DNA of 5,941 nt from Planctomycetota bacterium (GCA_030604585.1 JAUVVP010000152.1:1-5941); one strand, 5' to 3'. Counted from the stretch's first letter, positions 1-5,936 are shown. A program made the numbers and translations. Notes: generated by a model not told the origin, from the letters alone.

Positions 1-636
1 GTCGAGAACCCCGTGCGGCGGGAGATCGAGGAGGTGGCCGCCCTGGCGGGGCTCGACTTCATCCTGAATGTCGTGGTGGATGCGAACGGCGCGCCGGCGT
101 GGGTCGGTGCCGGCGACACCGTCCGGGCCCACCGCGCCGGCGTGGCAGCCGGCGAGAGAACCTACGTGCGCGACATCCCGGCCCTTGCCGATGTCGTCGT
201 CGTGGACGCCGAGCCAGCCACGAAGGACTACTGGCAAGGCATCAAGGCCCTGGTGCACGCACAGCGGGGCGTCAAGGCGGGCGGCACCGTTATCTTCGTC
301 GGCACCTTTCCCGAAGGCATCGCTCCCACGCATCCGGAGTTCTCACAGCATTCGCTGAAGCCTTACGGGGCCATCCTCGAAGCGCTGGCAGCGGGCCGGA
401 TAAGCGACCACATCGCCTCCGCCACGCTGCGCCTCCATGCGCTGATCATGGCCCACTGCAAGGTGATCTGCGTCTCGCCCGGCATGAGCATCGCCGACAA
501 GGGGAAACTCGGCTTCGGCCATGCGGAGACCGTGGAGCAAGCGCTGGAAGCCGCGCTGACCGAGCTGGGCCAGAGCGCCGGCGTCGGCGTGATCGAGTAT
601 GGCGGCGACGTGCTCCCCAGGGTGCGGGGGAGCTGA
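1..636 (+). CDS. LarA-family nickel-dependent hydroxyacid racemase/epimerase, C-terminal half (5' end outside window)
   Basis: The reading frame is open from base 1 (codons VENPVRREIEE...) to a TGA at 634-636, so at least 211 codons are present and the start lies upstream; the GTG at 13 is internal. The family (lactate racemase LarA, DUF2088 type, usually about 420 residues) uses a nickel-pincer cofactor to racemise or epimerise 2-hydroxyacids in the cytoplasm. What is seen matches its C-terminal domain: an N-P-V-R-x-E-I-E-E opening, a GLDFILNVVVD strand, a GDTVRAHRAG segment, then DYWQGIK followed by GGTVIFVG. In that segment Q (235-237) and K (244-246) have the Q-x-x-K spacing of LarA Gln295/Lys298, which act at the substrate. 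The nickel-pincer lysine and histidines belong to the missing N-terminal half and cannot be checked. The substrate is unknown: family members act on lactate, malate and several sugar acids, and the neighbouring glycosidase makes a sugar-derived acid plausible. Confidence 0.85.
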   Translation, partial: VENPVRREIEEVAALAGLDFILNVVVDANGAPAWVGAGDTVRAHRAGVAAGERTYVRDIPALADVVVVDAEPATKDYWQGIKALVHAQRGVKAGGTVIFVGTFPEGIAPTHPEFSQHSLKPYGAILEALAAGRISDHIASATLRLHALIMAHCKVICVSPGMSIADKGKLGFGHAETVEQALEAALTELGQSAGVGVIEYGGDVLPRVRGS

Positions 637-952
637 CCGGTGGGAGACATGGCTGAAGCCGGGCGATGACGCCGACGTGGAAGTTGTCGGCGGCAAGCTG
701 CACGCACCGACCCGCAGGGCAAGCGATTGGTGGACCGTCAATGCCTCTCAGACCTTCGGCACGCTGGAAGCCGGATGCGAATACCGGCTGAGCTTCAAGG
801 CACGGAAGGAGGGATCCGGGAGCGTGCTGAGGCTCGGCTTCAGCACGACTGGGCGCGTTTCTTTCCCGATCAAGGTCGGTGGCATCTACGTGGCCGTCAG
901 CGACGACGGCATCCATTGGTCCGAGCCGATCAGCTTCGCCATCGGCCCATAG
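599..952 (+). CDS. Short orphan frame, likely C-terminal remnant of a beta-sandwich/carbohydrate-binding protein
   Basis: The frame ends at TAG 950-952. From about 650 onward it has strong G/C third-position bias and a believable protein: a WWTVNASQTFGTLEAGCEYRLSFKAR segment resembling CBM4/9-like beta-sandwich domains, then VYVSDDG-like wording (YVAVSDDGIHWSEPISF) of the kind found in discoidin or sugar-binding domains. I do not recognise a specific family. The only in-frame ATG (599) lies inside the LarA gene and would overlap it by 38 nt; the first dozen codons read like out-of-frame LarA sequence. No ATG, GTG or TTG occurs in frame from 602 until a GTG at 677 without a ribosome site. An ATG at 649 preceded by GGTGGGAG (639-646) is in another frame and stops at 667-669; a one-base indel between them would join it to this frame. 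It is therefore a truncated or frameshifted remnant, a tiny overlapping gene, or an assembly error. No signal peptide is visible. Confidence 0.4.
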   Translation: MAATCSPGCGGADRWETWLKPGDDADVEVVGGKLHAPTRRASDWWTVNASQTFGTLEAGCEYRLSFKARKEGSGSVLRLGFSTTGRVSFPIKVGGIYVAVSDDGIHWSEPISFAIGP

Positions 953-984
953 ACCCCGGGATGCGCCTTTGCGATCACAGAAAC

Positions 985-990
985 GGAAGG
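985..990 (+). promoter_or_regulatory. Ribosome binding site of the GH127 gene
   Basis: GGAAGG lies 5 nt before the ATG at 996. It decides the start: the same frame is open back to an ATG at 879, but that codon lies within the preceding coding frame and its extra 39 residues do not look like family sequence. Confidence 0.65.
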
Positions 991-995
991 CGAGG

Positions 996-2918
996 ATGAG
1001 ACGGAGTTCCCTCGGTAAGCTCGCGCCGGTTCCTATCGCCAGCGTTCGACTCGACGACCGTTTCTGGGCGCCGCGTCTTCAGACCAACCGCACGGTCACG
1101 CTGCCCATCGAATATGAACAGTTGAAAGGGACGGGGCGCATAGACGCCTGGAAGCTCGACTGGAAGCCGGGGATGCCGAACGAGCCACACATATTCTGGG
1201 ACTCTGACGTCGCGAAGTGGCTCGAAGCCGTCGGCCACGCCCTGGCCGCCGGGCCGGACAAGCCACTCCAACGCCGGGCCGACCGGGTGATCGCCATGAT
1301 CGAGCGAGCGCAGCAGCCCGACGGCTACCTGAACATCCATTTCACCGTGGTCGCGCCACGGGAGCGCTGGACGAACCTGCGCGACCGGCACGAGCTGTAC
1401 TGCGCGGGTCACCTGATGGAAGCCGCCGTGGCCTACTACCAGGCCACCGGCAAGCGGACGCTGCTGGACGTCATGTGCCGCTACGCGGATTACATCAACT
1501 CCGTCTTCGGCCCGGAGAGGGGCAAAAGGCGCGGCTATCCCGGCCACGAGGAGATCGAGCTGGCGCTCGTGAGGCTCTACCGCGCCACCGACGATGAGCG
1601 ATACCTGAAGCTGGCGAAGTTCTTCGTTGACGAGCGCGGCAGGCGGCCGCATTACTTCGACATGGAGGCCAGGGCGCGTGGCGAGGACCCCCAGGCCCAC
1701 TGGGCCGGCGACTATGACTACTGCCAGGCACACCTGCCCGTGCGGGAACAGGCGACGGCTGAAGGACACGCCGTCCGCGCCATGTACCTCTACAGCGGCA
1801 TGGCCGACGTGGCGGCGGAAACGCGCGACAGGAAGCTCCTGGCCGCCTGCAAACGCCTCTGGAAGAACGTCACCGAGCGGCGCATGTACCTAACCGGTGG
1901 CATCGGCTCGACCCGCCACGGCGAGCGATTCACCTGTGACTATGACCTGCCGAACGAGACCGCCTACGCGGAGACTTGCGCGGCCATCGGCCTCGTCCTG
2001 TGGGCGCACAGGATGCTTCAGATCGGACGCGACGGCCGCTATGCCGACGTAATGGAGCGAGCCCTCTACAACGGCGTCCTGAGCGGCATCTCGCTGGACG
2101 GAAGGCGGTTCTTCTACGTCAACCCTCTCGCCGTCTATCCGCGGGCCTTGACGGAGCCATCGGAGCACTTGACCGCGACGCGGCAGGACTGGTTCGGCTG
2201 TGCCTGCTGCCCGCCCAACATCGCCCGCCTGCTGGCCTCGCTGCCCCAGTATGTCTACTCCCAGGCCAGGAACGAAGCATACGTGCATCTTTTCGTGCAA
2301 GGCAGCGCGGAACTGACGGTCGCCGCTCAAAGCGTAGTGCTGATCCAAAGGACAGGGTACCCTTGGAAGGAACGGGTCCGCATTACGGTGCAGCCCGACG
2401 AGCCGGCGGAGTTCACGCTGGCCCTGCGCGTCCCGGGCTGGTGCCGCGGCGCAACGTTGAAGGTCAACGGGAGAGCAGTCGGCGCCGCGCGCCTCACAAG
2501 GAAAGGCTATGCGCGGATCAAGCGGGTGTGGCGCAAGGGCGACAAGGTCGAGTTGCGCTTCCCCATGCCGGTCGAGCGCATTGAGGCGCATCCGAAGGTG
2601 CGTGCGAACGCCGGGCGTGTGGCCCTTCAGCGGGGACCCATCGTCTACTGCCTGGAAGAAGTGGACAACGGGCCGAACCTGAACGACATCGCGCTGCCGC
2701 GCACCGCCAGGCTGCGGGCCAAATGCGACGAGAGACTCCTGGGCGGCGTGGTCGTCGTCACCGGCAAGGCCAGGCGGCGCGACGCTTCGGCGTGGCCGAA
2801 CAGGCTCTACGGGCCGTCCGCCTCCCGCACCAGAAGCGTTACCATCAAGGCCGTCCCCTACTGCGCGTGGGCCAATCGTAGGCCCGGCGAGATGCTGGTC
2901 TGGGTCCGGGAGGCATAG
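996..2918 (+). CDS. GH127 (DUF1680) beta-L-arabinofuranosidase-like glycoside hydrolase
   Basis: The product has 640 residues, close to the 658 of Bifidobacterium HypBA1, the reference GH127 enzyme that removes beta-L-arabinofuranose from arabinosyl-hydroxyproline glycans. The N-terminus carries the family opening (SVRLDDRFWAPRL), followed by the (alpha/alpha)6 barrel and C-terminal beta-sandwiches (RGPIVYCLEE near residues 548-557). Catalytic residues can be placed by spacing. E310 in HGERF corresponds to HypBA1 Glu322. E326 and C328 in AETCA correspond to zinc ligands Glu338 and Cys340. C404 and C405 in CACCPPN correspond to the nucleophile Cys417 and ligand Cys418. The E322-to-E338 interval of 16 is exact. 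No signal peptide or membrane segment is seen, so it should act in the cytoplasm on imported oligosaccharides or glycopeptides. Its stop codon overlaps the ribosome site of the next gene, which points to one operon. GH127 also includes other activities (for example aceric acid hydrolase), so the substrate is inferred. Confidence 0.93.
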   Translation: MRRSSLGKLAPVPIASVRLDDRFWAPRLQTNRTVTLPIEYEQLKGTGRIDAWKLDWKPGMPNEPHIFWDSDVAKWLEAVGHALAAGPDKPLQRRADRVIAMIERAQQPDGYLNIHFTVVAPRERWTNLRDRHELYCAGHLMEAAVAYYQATGKRTLLDVMCRYADYINSVFGPERGKRRGYPGHEEIELALVRLYRATDDERYLKLAKFFVDERGRRPHYFDMEARARGEDPQAHWAGDYDYCQAHLPVREQATAEGHAVRAMYLYSGMADVAAETRDRKLLAACKRLWKNVTERRMYLTGGIGSTRHGERFTCDYDLPNETAYAETCAAIGLVLWAHRMLQIGRDGRYADVMERALYNGVLSGISLDGRRFFYVNPLAVYPRALTEPSEHLTATRQDWFGCACCPPNIARLLASLPQYVYSQARNEAYVHLFVQGSAELTVAAQSVVLIQRTGYPWKERVRITVQPDEPAEFTLALRVPGWCRGATLKVNGRAVGAARLTRKGYARIKRVWRKGDKVELRFPMPVERIEAHPKVRANAGRVALQRGPIVYCLEEVDNGPNLNDIALPRTARLRAKCDERLLGGVVVVTGKARRRDASAWPNRLYGPSASRTRSVTIKAVPYCAWANRRPGEMLVWVREA

Positions 2919-2922
2919 GAGG
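2918..2922 (+). promoter_or_regulatory. Ribosome binding site of the UroD-like gene
   Basis: GGAGG begins on the last base of the GH127 stop codon (TAG 2916-2918) and sits 4 nt before ATG 2927. A second in-frame ATG at 2936 would give the more typical family start MTHRER but lies 13 nt away, so 2927 is preferred. The overlap suggests translational coupling. Confidence 0.7.
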
Positions 2923-2926
2923 CGAC

Positions 2927-4069
2927 ATGGCTTCCATGACGCATCGAGAGCGGCTCTTGACGGTCCTGGCAGGTGGTATACCCGACTGCGTGCCCGTGAC
3001 GCCGGACTTCTCCAACATGATCCCGTGCCGGCTCACCGGCAAGCGCTTCTGGGACATCTACCTCTACAACGACCCTCCCCTCTGGGAGGCCTACGCGGCG
3101 TGTGCGAAGCACTTCGACATTGATGTCCTGATGAGCGCCTACTACCTGGACATGTTCCCGCCGGCCGCAGGGACGAGACCCGAGTGGGAGCATTTCATTG
3201 TGTTCCGCAGCGAAGAGCGCATCGTCACGCAGGTATCCTGCGTGGACGACGGCAAGCGGGTCTGGCGCCCTACCGTTGACGTCTACTACGTGGCCGACAC
3301 CCCCACGCGCGGCGTCAAGCCGGAGAAGATCGGCCTGCCGCCGGTCCCGAAACGATACGAGCCCCTGGAAGGCGTCAAGCCCATGGGCACCGGCCCCGAA
3401 GCCCTGAAACGCCTCAAGGGATGCCTGGGCGACCAGGGCCTGGTGGGGAGTCCGGTGGCCGGCACTCTGGCCCTGAGCGGCCCCGAAGACATCTATCGCT
3501 ACTATGACAACCCCGACAAGCACGAGCAGTGGGCCGCCCGGCGCATCGAGGCCGCCGAGAGGCGCTTTGCCCGGGTCATGGCCCTCGACGCCCGGCCCGA
3601 CTTCCTCAGCGTGGGCGGTTCGGGCACCCTCGTCTTCCAGACTGTGGAGATCTTCCGCCAGTTGGCCTTCCCGGCCGTGAAGAGGGCCATTGAACTGGCC
3701 ACCGAGGCGGGATTCCCAACGCATGTCCATAGCTGCGGCCCTGAGAAAGAACTGGTGAAGGCCTTCGCCGAAGAGACTACCCTCACCGTCATTGACCCTC
3801 TGGAGCAGCCGCCGATGGGCGACTGCGACCTGGCGGAACTGAAGCGCCTCTACGGCGACAGGATCGTCCTGAAGGGCAACCTGCACACCACCAGGGACAT
3901 GCTTAGAGGGTCGGCGGAAGACGTGGTCGCCGCATCGAAGAAGGCGATCGACGCGGCGGCGGAGGGCGGGCGCTTCATACTGTCCACCGGCGACCAGTGC
4001 GGCCGGGACACCCCGGACGAGAACCTGCGGGCCATGGTCGAAACGGCGCGGACCTACGGAAGGTACTAA
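2927..4069 (+). CDS. UroD-superfamily protein, MtaA/corrinoid methyltransferase-like
   Basis: The product has 380 residues and covers a full UroD-type TIM barrel. The N-terminus (THRERLLTVLAGGIPDCVPV) and the C-terminal stretch GDQCGRDTPDENLRAMVETARTYG are family hallmarks. True uroporphyrinogen decarboxylase (HemE) is unlikely: the MRQAGR motif with its substrate-binding arginine, which should follow PDCVPV, is replaced by TPDFSNMI, and the GHG histidine motif near the end is replaced by GDQC. Instead there is H268-S-C270-G and, 88 residues on, C358. This fits the H-x-C...C zinc site of MtaA/MtbA-type methyltransferases that move methyl groups between corrinoid proteins and thiols. Many homologues are known only as UroD-family proteins of unknown role. 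No corrinoid-binding protein or reactivase lies within the window. The gene is tightly packed behind the GH127 gene, so a role in processing a methylated or otherwise modified sugar is possible but unproven. It is soluble, with no signal peptide. Confidence 0.85.
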   Translation: MASMTHRERLLTVLAGGIPDCVPVTPDFSNMIPCRLTGKRFWDIYLYNDPPLWEAYAACAKHFDIDVLMSAYYLDMFPPAAGTRPEWEHFIVFRSEERIVTQVSCVDDGKRVWRPTVDVYYVADTPTRGVKPEKIGLPPVPKRYEPLEGVKPMGTGPEALKRLKGCLGDQGLVGSPVAGTLALSGPEDIYRYYDNPDKHEQWAARRIEAAERRFARVMALDARPDFLSVGGSGTLVFQTVEIFRQLAFPAVKRAIELATEAGFPTHVHSCGPEKELVKAFAEETTLTVIDPLEQPPMGDCDLAELKRLYGDRIVLKGNLHTTRDMLRGSAEDVVAASKKAIDAAAEGGRFILSTGDQCGRDTPDENLRAMVETARTYGRY

Positions 4070-4078
4070 CCCGGATGT

Positions 4079-4099
4079 TCGGCGGAATCCCCACGCCGA
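4079..4099 (+). other. Intergenic hairpin before the glycosylasparaginase gene
   Basis: TCGGCG (4079-4084) pairs with CGCCGA (4094-4099) around a 9-nt loop. It fills most of the 46-nt gap between two operon genes and ends 5 nt before the ribosome site. No run of T follows, so it is not a canonical terminator. It could be an RNA-processing or stability element, or chance in GC-rich DNA. Confidence 0.3.
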
Positions 4100-4104
4100 C
4101 AACT

Positions 4105-4110
4105 GAGGAG
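4105..4110 (+). promoter_or_regulatory. Ribosome binding site fixing a TTG start
   Basis: GAGGAG lies 5 nt upstream of TTG 4116. This ideal spacing supports the TTG start codon. No in-frame ATG or GTG is close enough downstream to keep the conserved N-terminal strand that carries Trp14. Confidence 0.7.
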
Positions 4111-4115
4111 TCGCA

Positions 4116-4976
4116 TTGAACGCAAGGAAACCCGAGCCTGCCGTCATAGCAACGTGGAAGTTCGGCAAGGCCGCCGCCGAAGCCGCCGGGGAGGTGCTGC
4201 GTGCCGGCGGAAGGGCCCTGGACGCCGTGGAAGCGGGCATCAACGTCGTGGAACTCGACCCGAAGGTGACCAGCGTCGGCTACGGCGGCCGGCCGAACGC
4301 CGAAGGGATTGTCGAGCTGGACGCCGCCATCATGGACGGCCCTTCCCACAACGCGGGCGCTGTAGCCGCGCTGCGCAACATCCGGCGTCCCATCTCCGTG
4401 GCCCGCAAGGTGATGGAGCAGACGCCGCACGTCATGTTGGCCGATGACGGCGCCCTGCGCTTCGCCGTCTTGCAGGGGTTCCCCGAAGAAGAGCTGCTCA
4501 CCCCGCAAAGCAGGCTGCACTGGGAAGAATGGCGTCTGAAGGCTGGGACAACGCACGACACCATCGGCCTGGTCGCGCTGGACGCGGACGGGAACCTGGC
4601 GGCCGGATGCTCGACCAGCGGCCTGGCCTATAAGCTCCCCGGCCGCGTCGGAGATTCACCCATCATCGGTTCCGGCCTCTACGTGGACAACGACGTGGGC
4701 GGCGCGGCGGCAACCGGAGTCGGCGAGGAGATCATGAAGTTCTGCGCCGGCTTCCTCGTCGTAGAGTTCATGCGCAGCGGCTGCGCGCCGGACGAGGCGT
4801 GCCGCAGGACCATCGCGCGAATCCTCGCCAAGACGCCGGCGAACAAGGACATAACGATGGCCCTCATCGCACTGTCCAGGGACGGCCAGTTCGGCGCGGC
4901 ATCCACCAGGCCCGAGTTCCCACACGCCGTCTGGACGCCCGCGGGCGTTCAGATGCGGGGGTCAGCGGAAAGCTGA
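4116..4976 (+). CDS. Glycosylasparaginase (N4-(beta-N-acetylglucosaminyl)-L-asparaginase), Ntn hydrolase
   Basis: The product has 286 residues and starts at TTG. The family cleaves the GlcNAc-Asn bond of N-glycopeptides after autoproteolysis into alpha and beta chains; relatives are isoaspartyl peptidases or plant-type asparaginases. Here the self-cleavage site is HD148|T149-IG, giving chains of about 148 and 138 residues. Compared with the Elizabethkingia enzyme (Thr152, Thr170, Arg180, Asp183, Thr203, Gly204), all six residues are present with a constant offset of three: T149, T167, R177, D180, T200, G201. W14 in the first strand matches the conserved active-site Trp. The segment GRVGDSPIIGSGLYVDNDVGGAAATG is close to human aspartylglucosaminidase, which favours this activity over plain isoaspartyl peptidase. 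Unlike the periplasmic or lysosomal homologues it has no signal peptide and begins almost directly at the first strand, so it should act in the cytoplasm. It lies 46 nt after the UroD-like gene, probably in the same operon. Confidence 0.9.
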   Translation: MNARKPEPAVIATWKFGKAAAEAAGEVLRAGGRALDAVEAGINVVELDPKVTSVGYGGRPNAEGIVELDAAIMDGPSHNAGAVAALRNIRRPISVARKVMEQTPHVMLADDGALRFAVLQGFPEEELLTPQSRLHWEEWRLKAGTTHDTIGLVALDADGNLAAGCSTSGLAYKLPGRVGDSPIIGSGLYVDNDVGGAAATGVGEEIMKFCAGFLVVEFMRSGCAPDEACRRTIARILAKTPANKDITMALIALSRDGQFGAASTRPEFPHAVWTPAGVQMRGSAES

Positions 4977-4988
4977 CGCGATCCGAGG

Positions 4989-5008
4989 AAGGCGCCCCCG
5001 GCCGCCTT
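4989..5008 (+). terminator. Weak hairpin, possible operon terminator
   Basis: AAGGCG (4989-4994) pairs with CGCCTT (5003-5008) around an 8-nt GC-rich loop, 13 nt after the glycosylasparaginase stop. No T tract follows, so intrinsic termination is doubtful. The position between an operon end and a new promoter is what makes it worth listing. Confidence 0.25.
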
Positions 5009-5044
5009 GGTGGGGTCTTCGCCCTTCCCTTTCGCCCAGAGACG

Positions 5045-5053
5045 TGTTATAAT
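5045..5053 (+). promoter_or_regulatory. Extended -10 promoter for the cyclase gene
   Basis: TGTTATAAT is a perfect TGn-TATAAT extended -10 element (TATAAT at 5048-5053) in otherwise GC-rich DNA. At the usual 17-nt spacing the -35 position (5025-5030, TTCCCT) is poor, which an extended -10 can offset. The predicted start of transcription is near 5060, giving a leader of about 66 nt and making the cyclase its own transcription unit. Confidence 0.6.
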
Positions 5054-5060
5054 CCGTCCG

Positions 5061-5096
5061 GTTGGATCGCCGGGCCGCGTGGCCTGGAAAGCCAAC
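5061..5096 (+). other. Two-tier hairpin in the cyclase leader
   Basis: GTTGG (5061-5065) pairs with CCAAC (5092-5096). Inside, after a symmetric 4x4 internal loop, CCGGGCC (5070-5076) pairs with GGCCTGG (5081-5087), 7 bp including one G-U, closed by the loop GCGT. The structure would begin at or next to the predicted transcription start, as 5' mRNA-stabilising hairpins do. It ends 18 nt before the ribosome site, so it would not block that site by itself. I recognise no riboswitch class in it. Confidence 0.4.
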
Positions 5097-5114
5097 GTTA
5101 TATGCTCCATTAGC

Positions 5115-5119
5115 GAGGT
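5115..5119 (+). promoter_or_regulatory. Ribosome binding site of the cyclase gene
   Basis: GAGGT lies 7 nt before ATG 5127. It selects this start over an in-frame GTG at 5007, which lies upstream of the promoter and whose extra 40 residues have no domain character. Confidence 0.6.
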
Positions 5120-5126
5120 ACCTGCC

Positions 5127-5678
5127 ATGTGCGCCGATGCACCTGTGCAAGGCGGCGCCCACGAGGCGCTCCCGCCCGATTGTCGGACCGAAACGCTCGG
5201 TGTCGCTTTCTTCGACCTGTCCCGCATTGCGGAGTGGTCCTCGTCCGACGAGGACACCCGCATCGCAGTGTTCTTCCAGCGGTTCTACCAACTGGCGGCC
5301 GAACATATCGAAGGCGCCGGCGGCAGGATCGTGAAGCTCATGGGCGACGCCGGCCTGGCCGTCTTCCCCCCAGAGCGCGCGGAGGACGTAGTATTCGCTC
5401 TGGCGGAACTCGGCCCTCGCGCACGTGACTGCGCGCGTGAGTTCGGCCTGGACACGTACCTGAACACGAACGTGCACGTCGGGCCGGTGCTGGCGGGCAG
5501 CTTCGGACCGGCCGGCTCGGAGCGCTTCGACGTCATCGGCAAGACCGTGAACGTTGCGGCCAGACTCGGTCGGCGCGGGCTGACTCTGTCGCCCCAGGCG
5601 TTCCGCTGCTTGAGCGCCGAAGGCCGAGAGCGCTTCCAGAAGATCAGGCGACCTGTGACGTACCGGATGCGCGGTTAG
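5127..5678 (+). CDS. Stand-alone class III adenylate/guanylate cyclase domain protein
   Basis: The product has 183 residues, essentially one cyclase homology domain (about residues 23-150) with short tails and no visible sensor, HAMP or membrane segment. Metal-binding aspartates are D30 (FFDLS) and D74 (KLMGD), 44 residues apart as in mammalian adenylyl cyclase. The purine-contacting lysine is K70. The second specificity position is D135 in RFDVIG, and the transition-state residues are N142 and R146 in VNVAARL, with the canonical 7- and 4-residue spacing. The set K plus D is what is expected for cAMP formation rather than cGMP. All catalytic residues are present, so it should be active as a homodimer with two composite sites. 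The usual GFT after the first aspartate is replaced by RIAEW. A promoter and leader hairpin of its own precede it, so it is probably regulated apart from the enzymes upstream. No cAMP receptor or effector lies in the window. Confidence 0.87.
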   Translation: MCADAPVQGGAHEALPPDCRTETLGVAFFDLSRIAEWSSSDEDTRIAVFFQRFYQLAAEHIEGAGGRIVKLMGDAGLAVFPPERAEDVVFALAELGPRARDCAREFGLDTYLNTNVHVGPVLAGSFGPAGSERFDVIGKTVNVAARLGRRGLTLSPQAFRCLSAEGRERFQKIRRPVTYRMRG

Positions 5679-5684
5679 CCCTAC

Positions 5685-5875
5685 AACGTCAATCTAACAC
5701 GGAGGCACGGAGGCCACAGAGAACACGGAGGAAAACGCAGAAGAGGCAACCACAACGGCATGATGTGCAGCCTGCCTCTTTCGTGTCGGACATCCAACTC
5801 AAGGTCGGGGTGATTCCCGCCGTTGCCTTTTCCCGAGTCCTCCGTGCCTCCGTCTTCCACCGAGCGTTTGACGTT
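5685..5875. repeat. Composite long inverted repeat in non-coding DNA
   Basis: No gene is seen from 5679 to the right edge. This stretch is an interrupted inverted repeat: AACGTCAA (5685-5692) matches TTGACGTT (5868-5875), and the 15-mer ACGGAGGCACGGAGG (5699-5713) matches its exact complement at 5839-5853. Further in, AGGCAAC (5744-5750) matches GTTGCCT (5822-5828), and AAGAGGCA (5741-5748) can alternatively pair with TGCCTCTT (5773-5780) as an inner hairpin. The order of matching blocks is kept, so the arms look like diverged copies of one sequence. It may be a dispersed or MITE-like repeat, or a large transcript-end structure for the cyclase gene. There is no open frame and no T-tract terminator. 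Confidence 0.6.
5699..5731 (+). repeat. Short direct repeats of ACGGAGG
   Basis: ACGGAGG occurs three times on this strand, at 5699-5705, 5707-5713 and 5725-5731, separated by 1 and 11 nt. The intervening CCACAGAGAAC is a near-variant of the same purine-rich unit. Such tandem GGAGG/ACAGAG tracts are common as dispersed intergenic repeats in environmental genomes, as I recall; this was not searched. Confidence 0.55.
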
Positions 5876-5923
5876 ACAGTGGTGGGGGCCGCAAACGGAT
5901 AGACCGCAGGGGTCGCAGAGCTT

Positions 5924-5936
5924 GCCCGCCTCGGGC
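5924..5936. repeat. Perfect small hairpin at the right edge
   Basis: GCCCG (5924-5928) and CGGGC (5932-5936) flank a CCT loop. Just upstream, CGCAG occurs twice around GGGT (5905-5918), so the last 60 bases appear to begin another repeat-rich tract. No coding frame is evident here, and the window ends before its extent can be judged. Confidence 0.35.

Noticed and set aside
879..995. A 39-residue N-terminal extension of the GH127 protein from ATG 879.
   Set aside because: It overlaps the preceding coding frame, reads as low-complexity arginine/serine-rich shadow sequence, and lacks a ribosome site, while 996 has one.
961..999. A 12-codon frame (MRLCDHRNGRRG) whose stop overlaps the GH127 start as ATGA, suggestive of a leader peptide with coupling.
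   Set aside because: There is no ribosome site before ATG 961 and no codon signal over so few codons. The GH127 start has its own good site, so chance is the simpler explanation.
2927..4069. True uroporphyrinogen decarboxylase (HemE) as the function of this gene.
   Set aside because: The MRQAGR motif and the C-terminal GHG histidine motif of HemE are absent and the context is not heme synthesis.
2858..4243. A 461-codon open frame on the minus strand opposite the UroD-like gene.
   Set aside because: It is antisense to a well-supported gene; the translation shows no family features, and GC-rich codon bias on the other strand naturally leaves such frames open.
5007..5126. An earlier start of the cyclase at GTG 5007, adding 40 residues.
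   Set aside because: It lies upstream of the predicted promoter and has no ribosome site or domain content; ATG 5127 has GAGGT at a 7-nt spacing.
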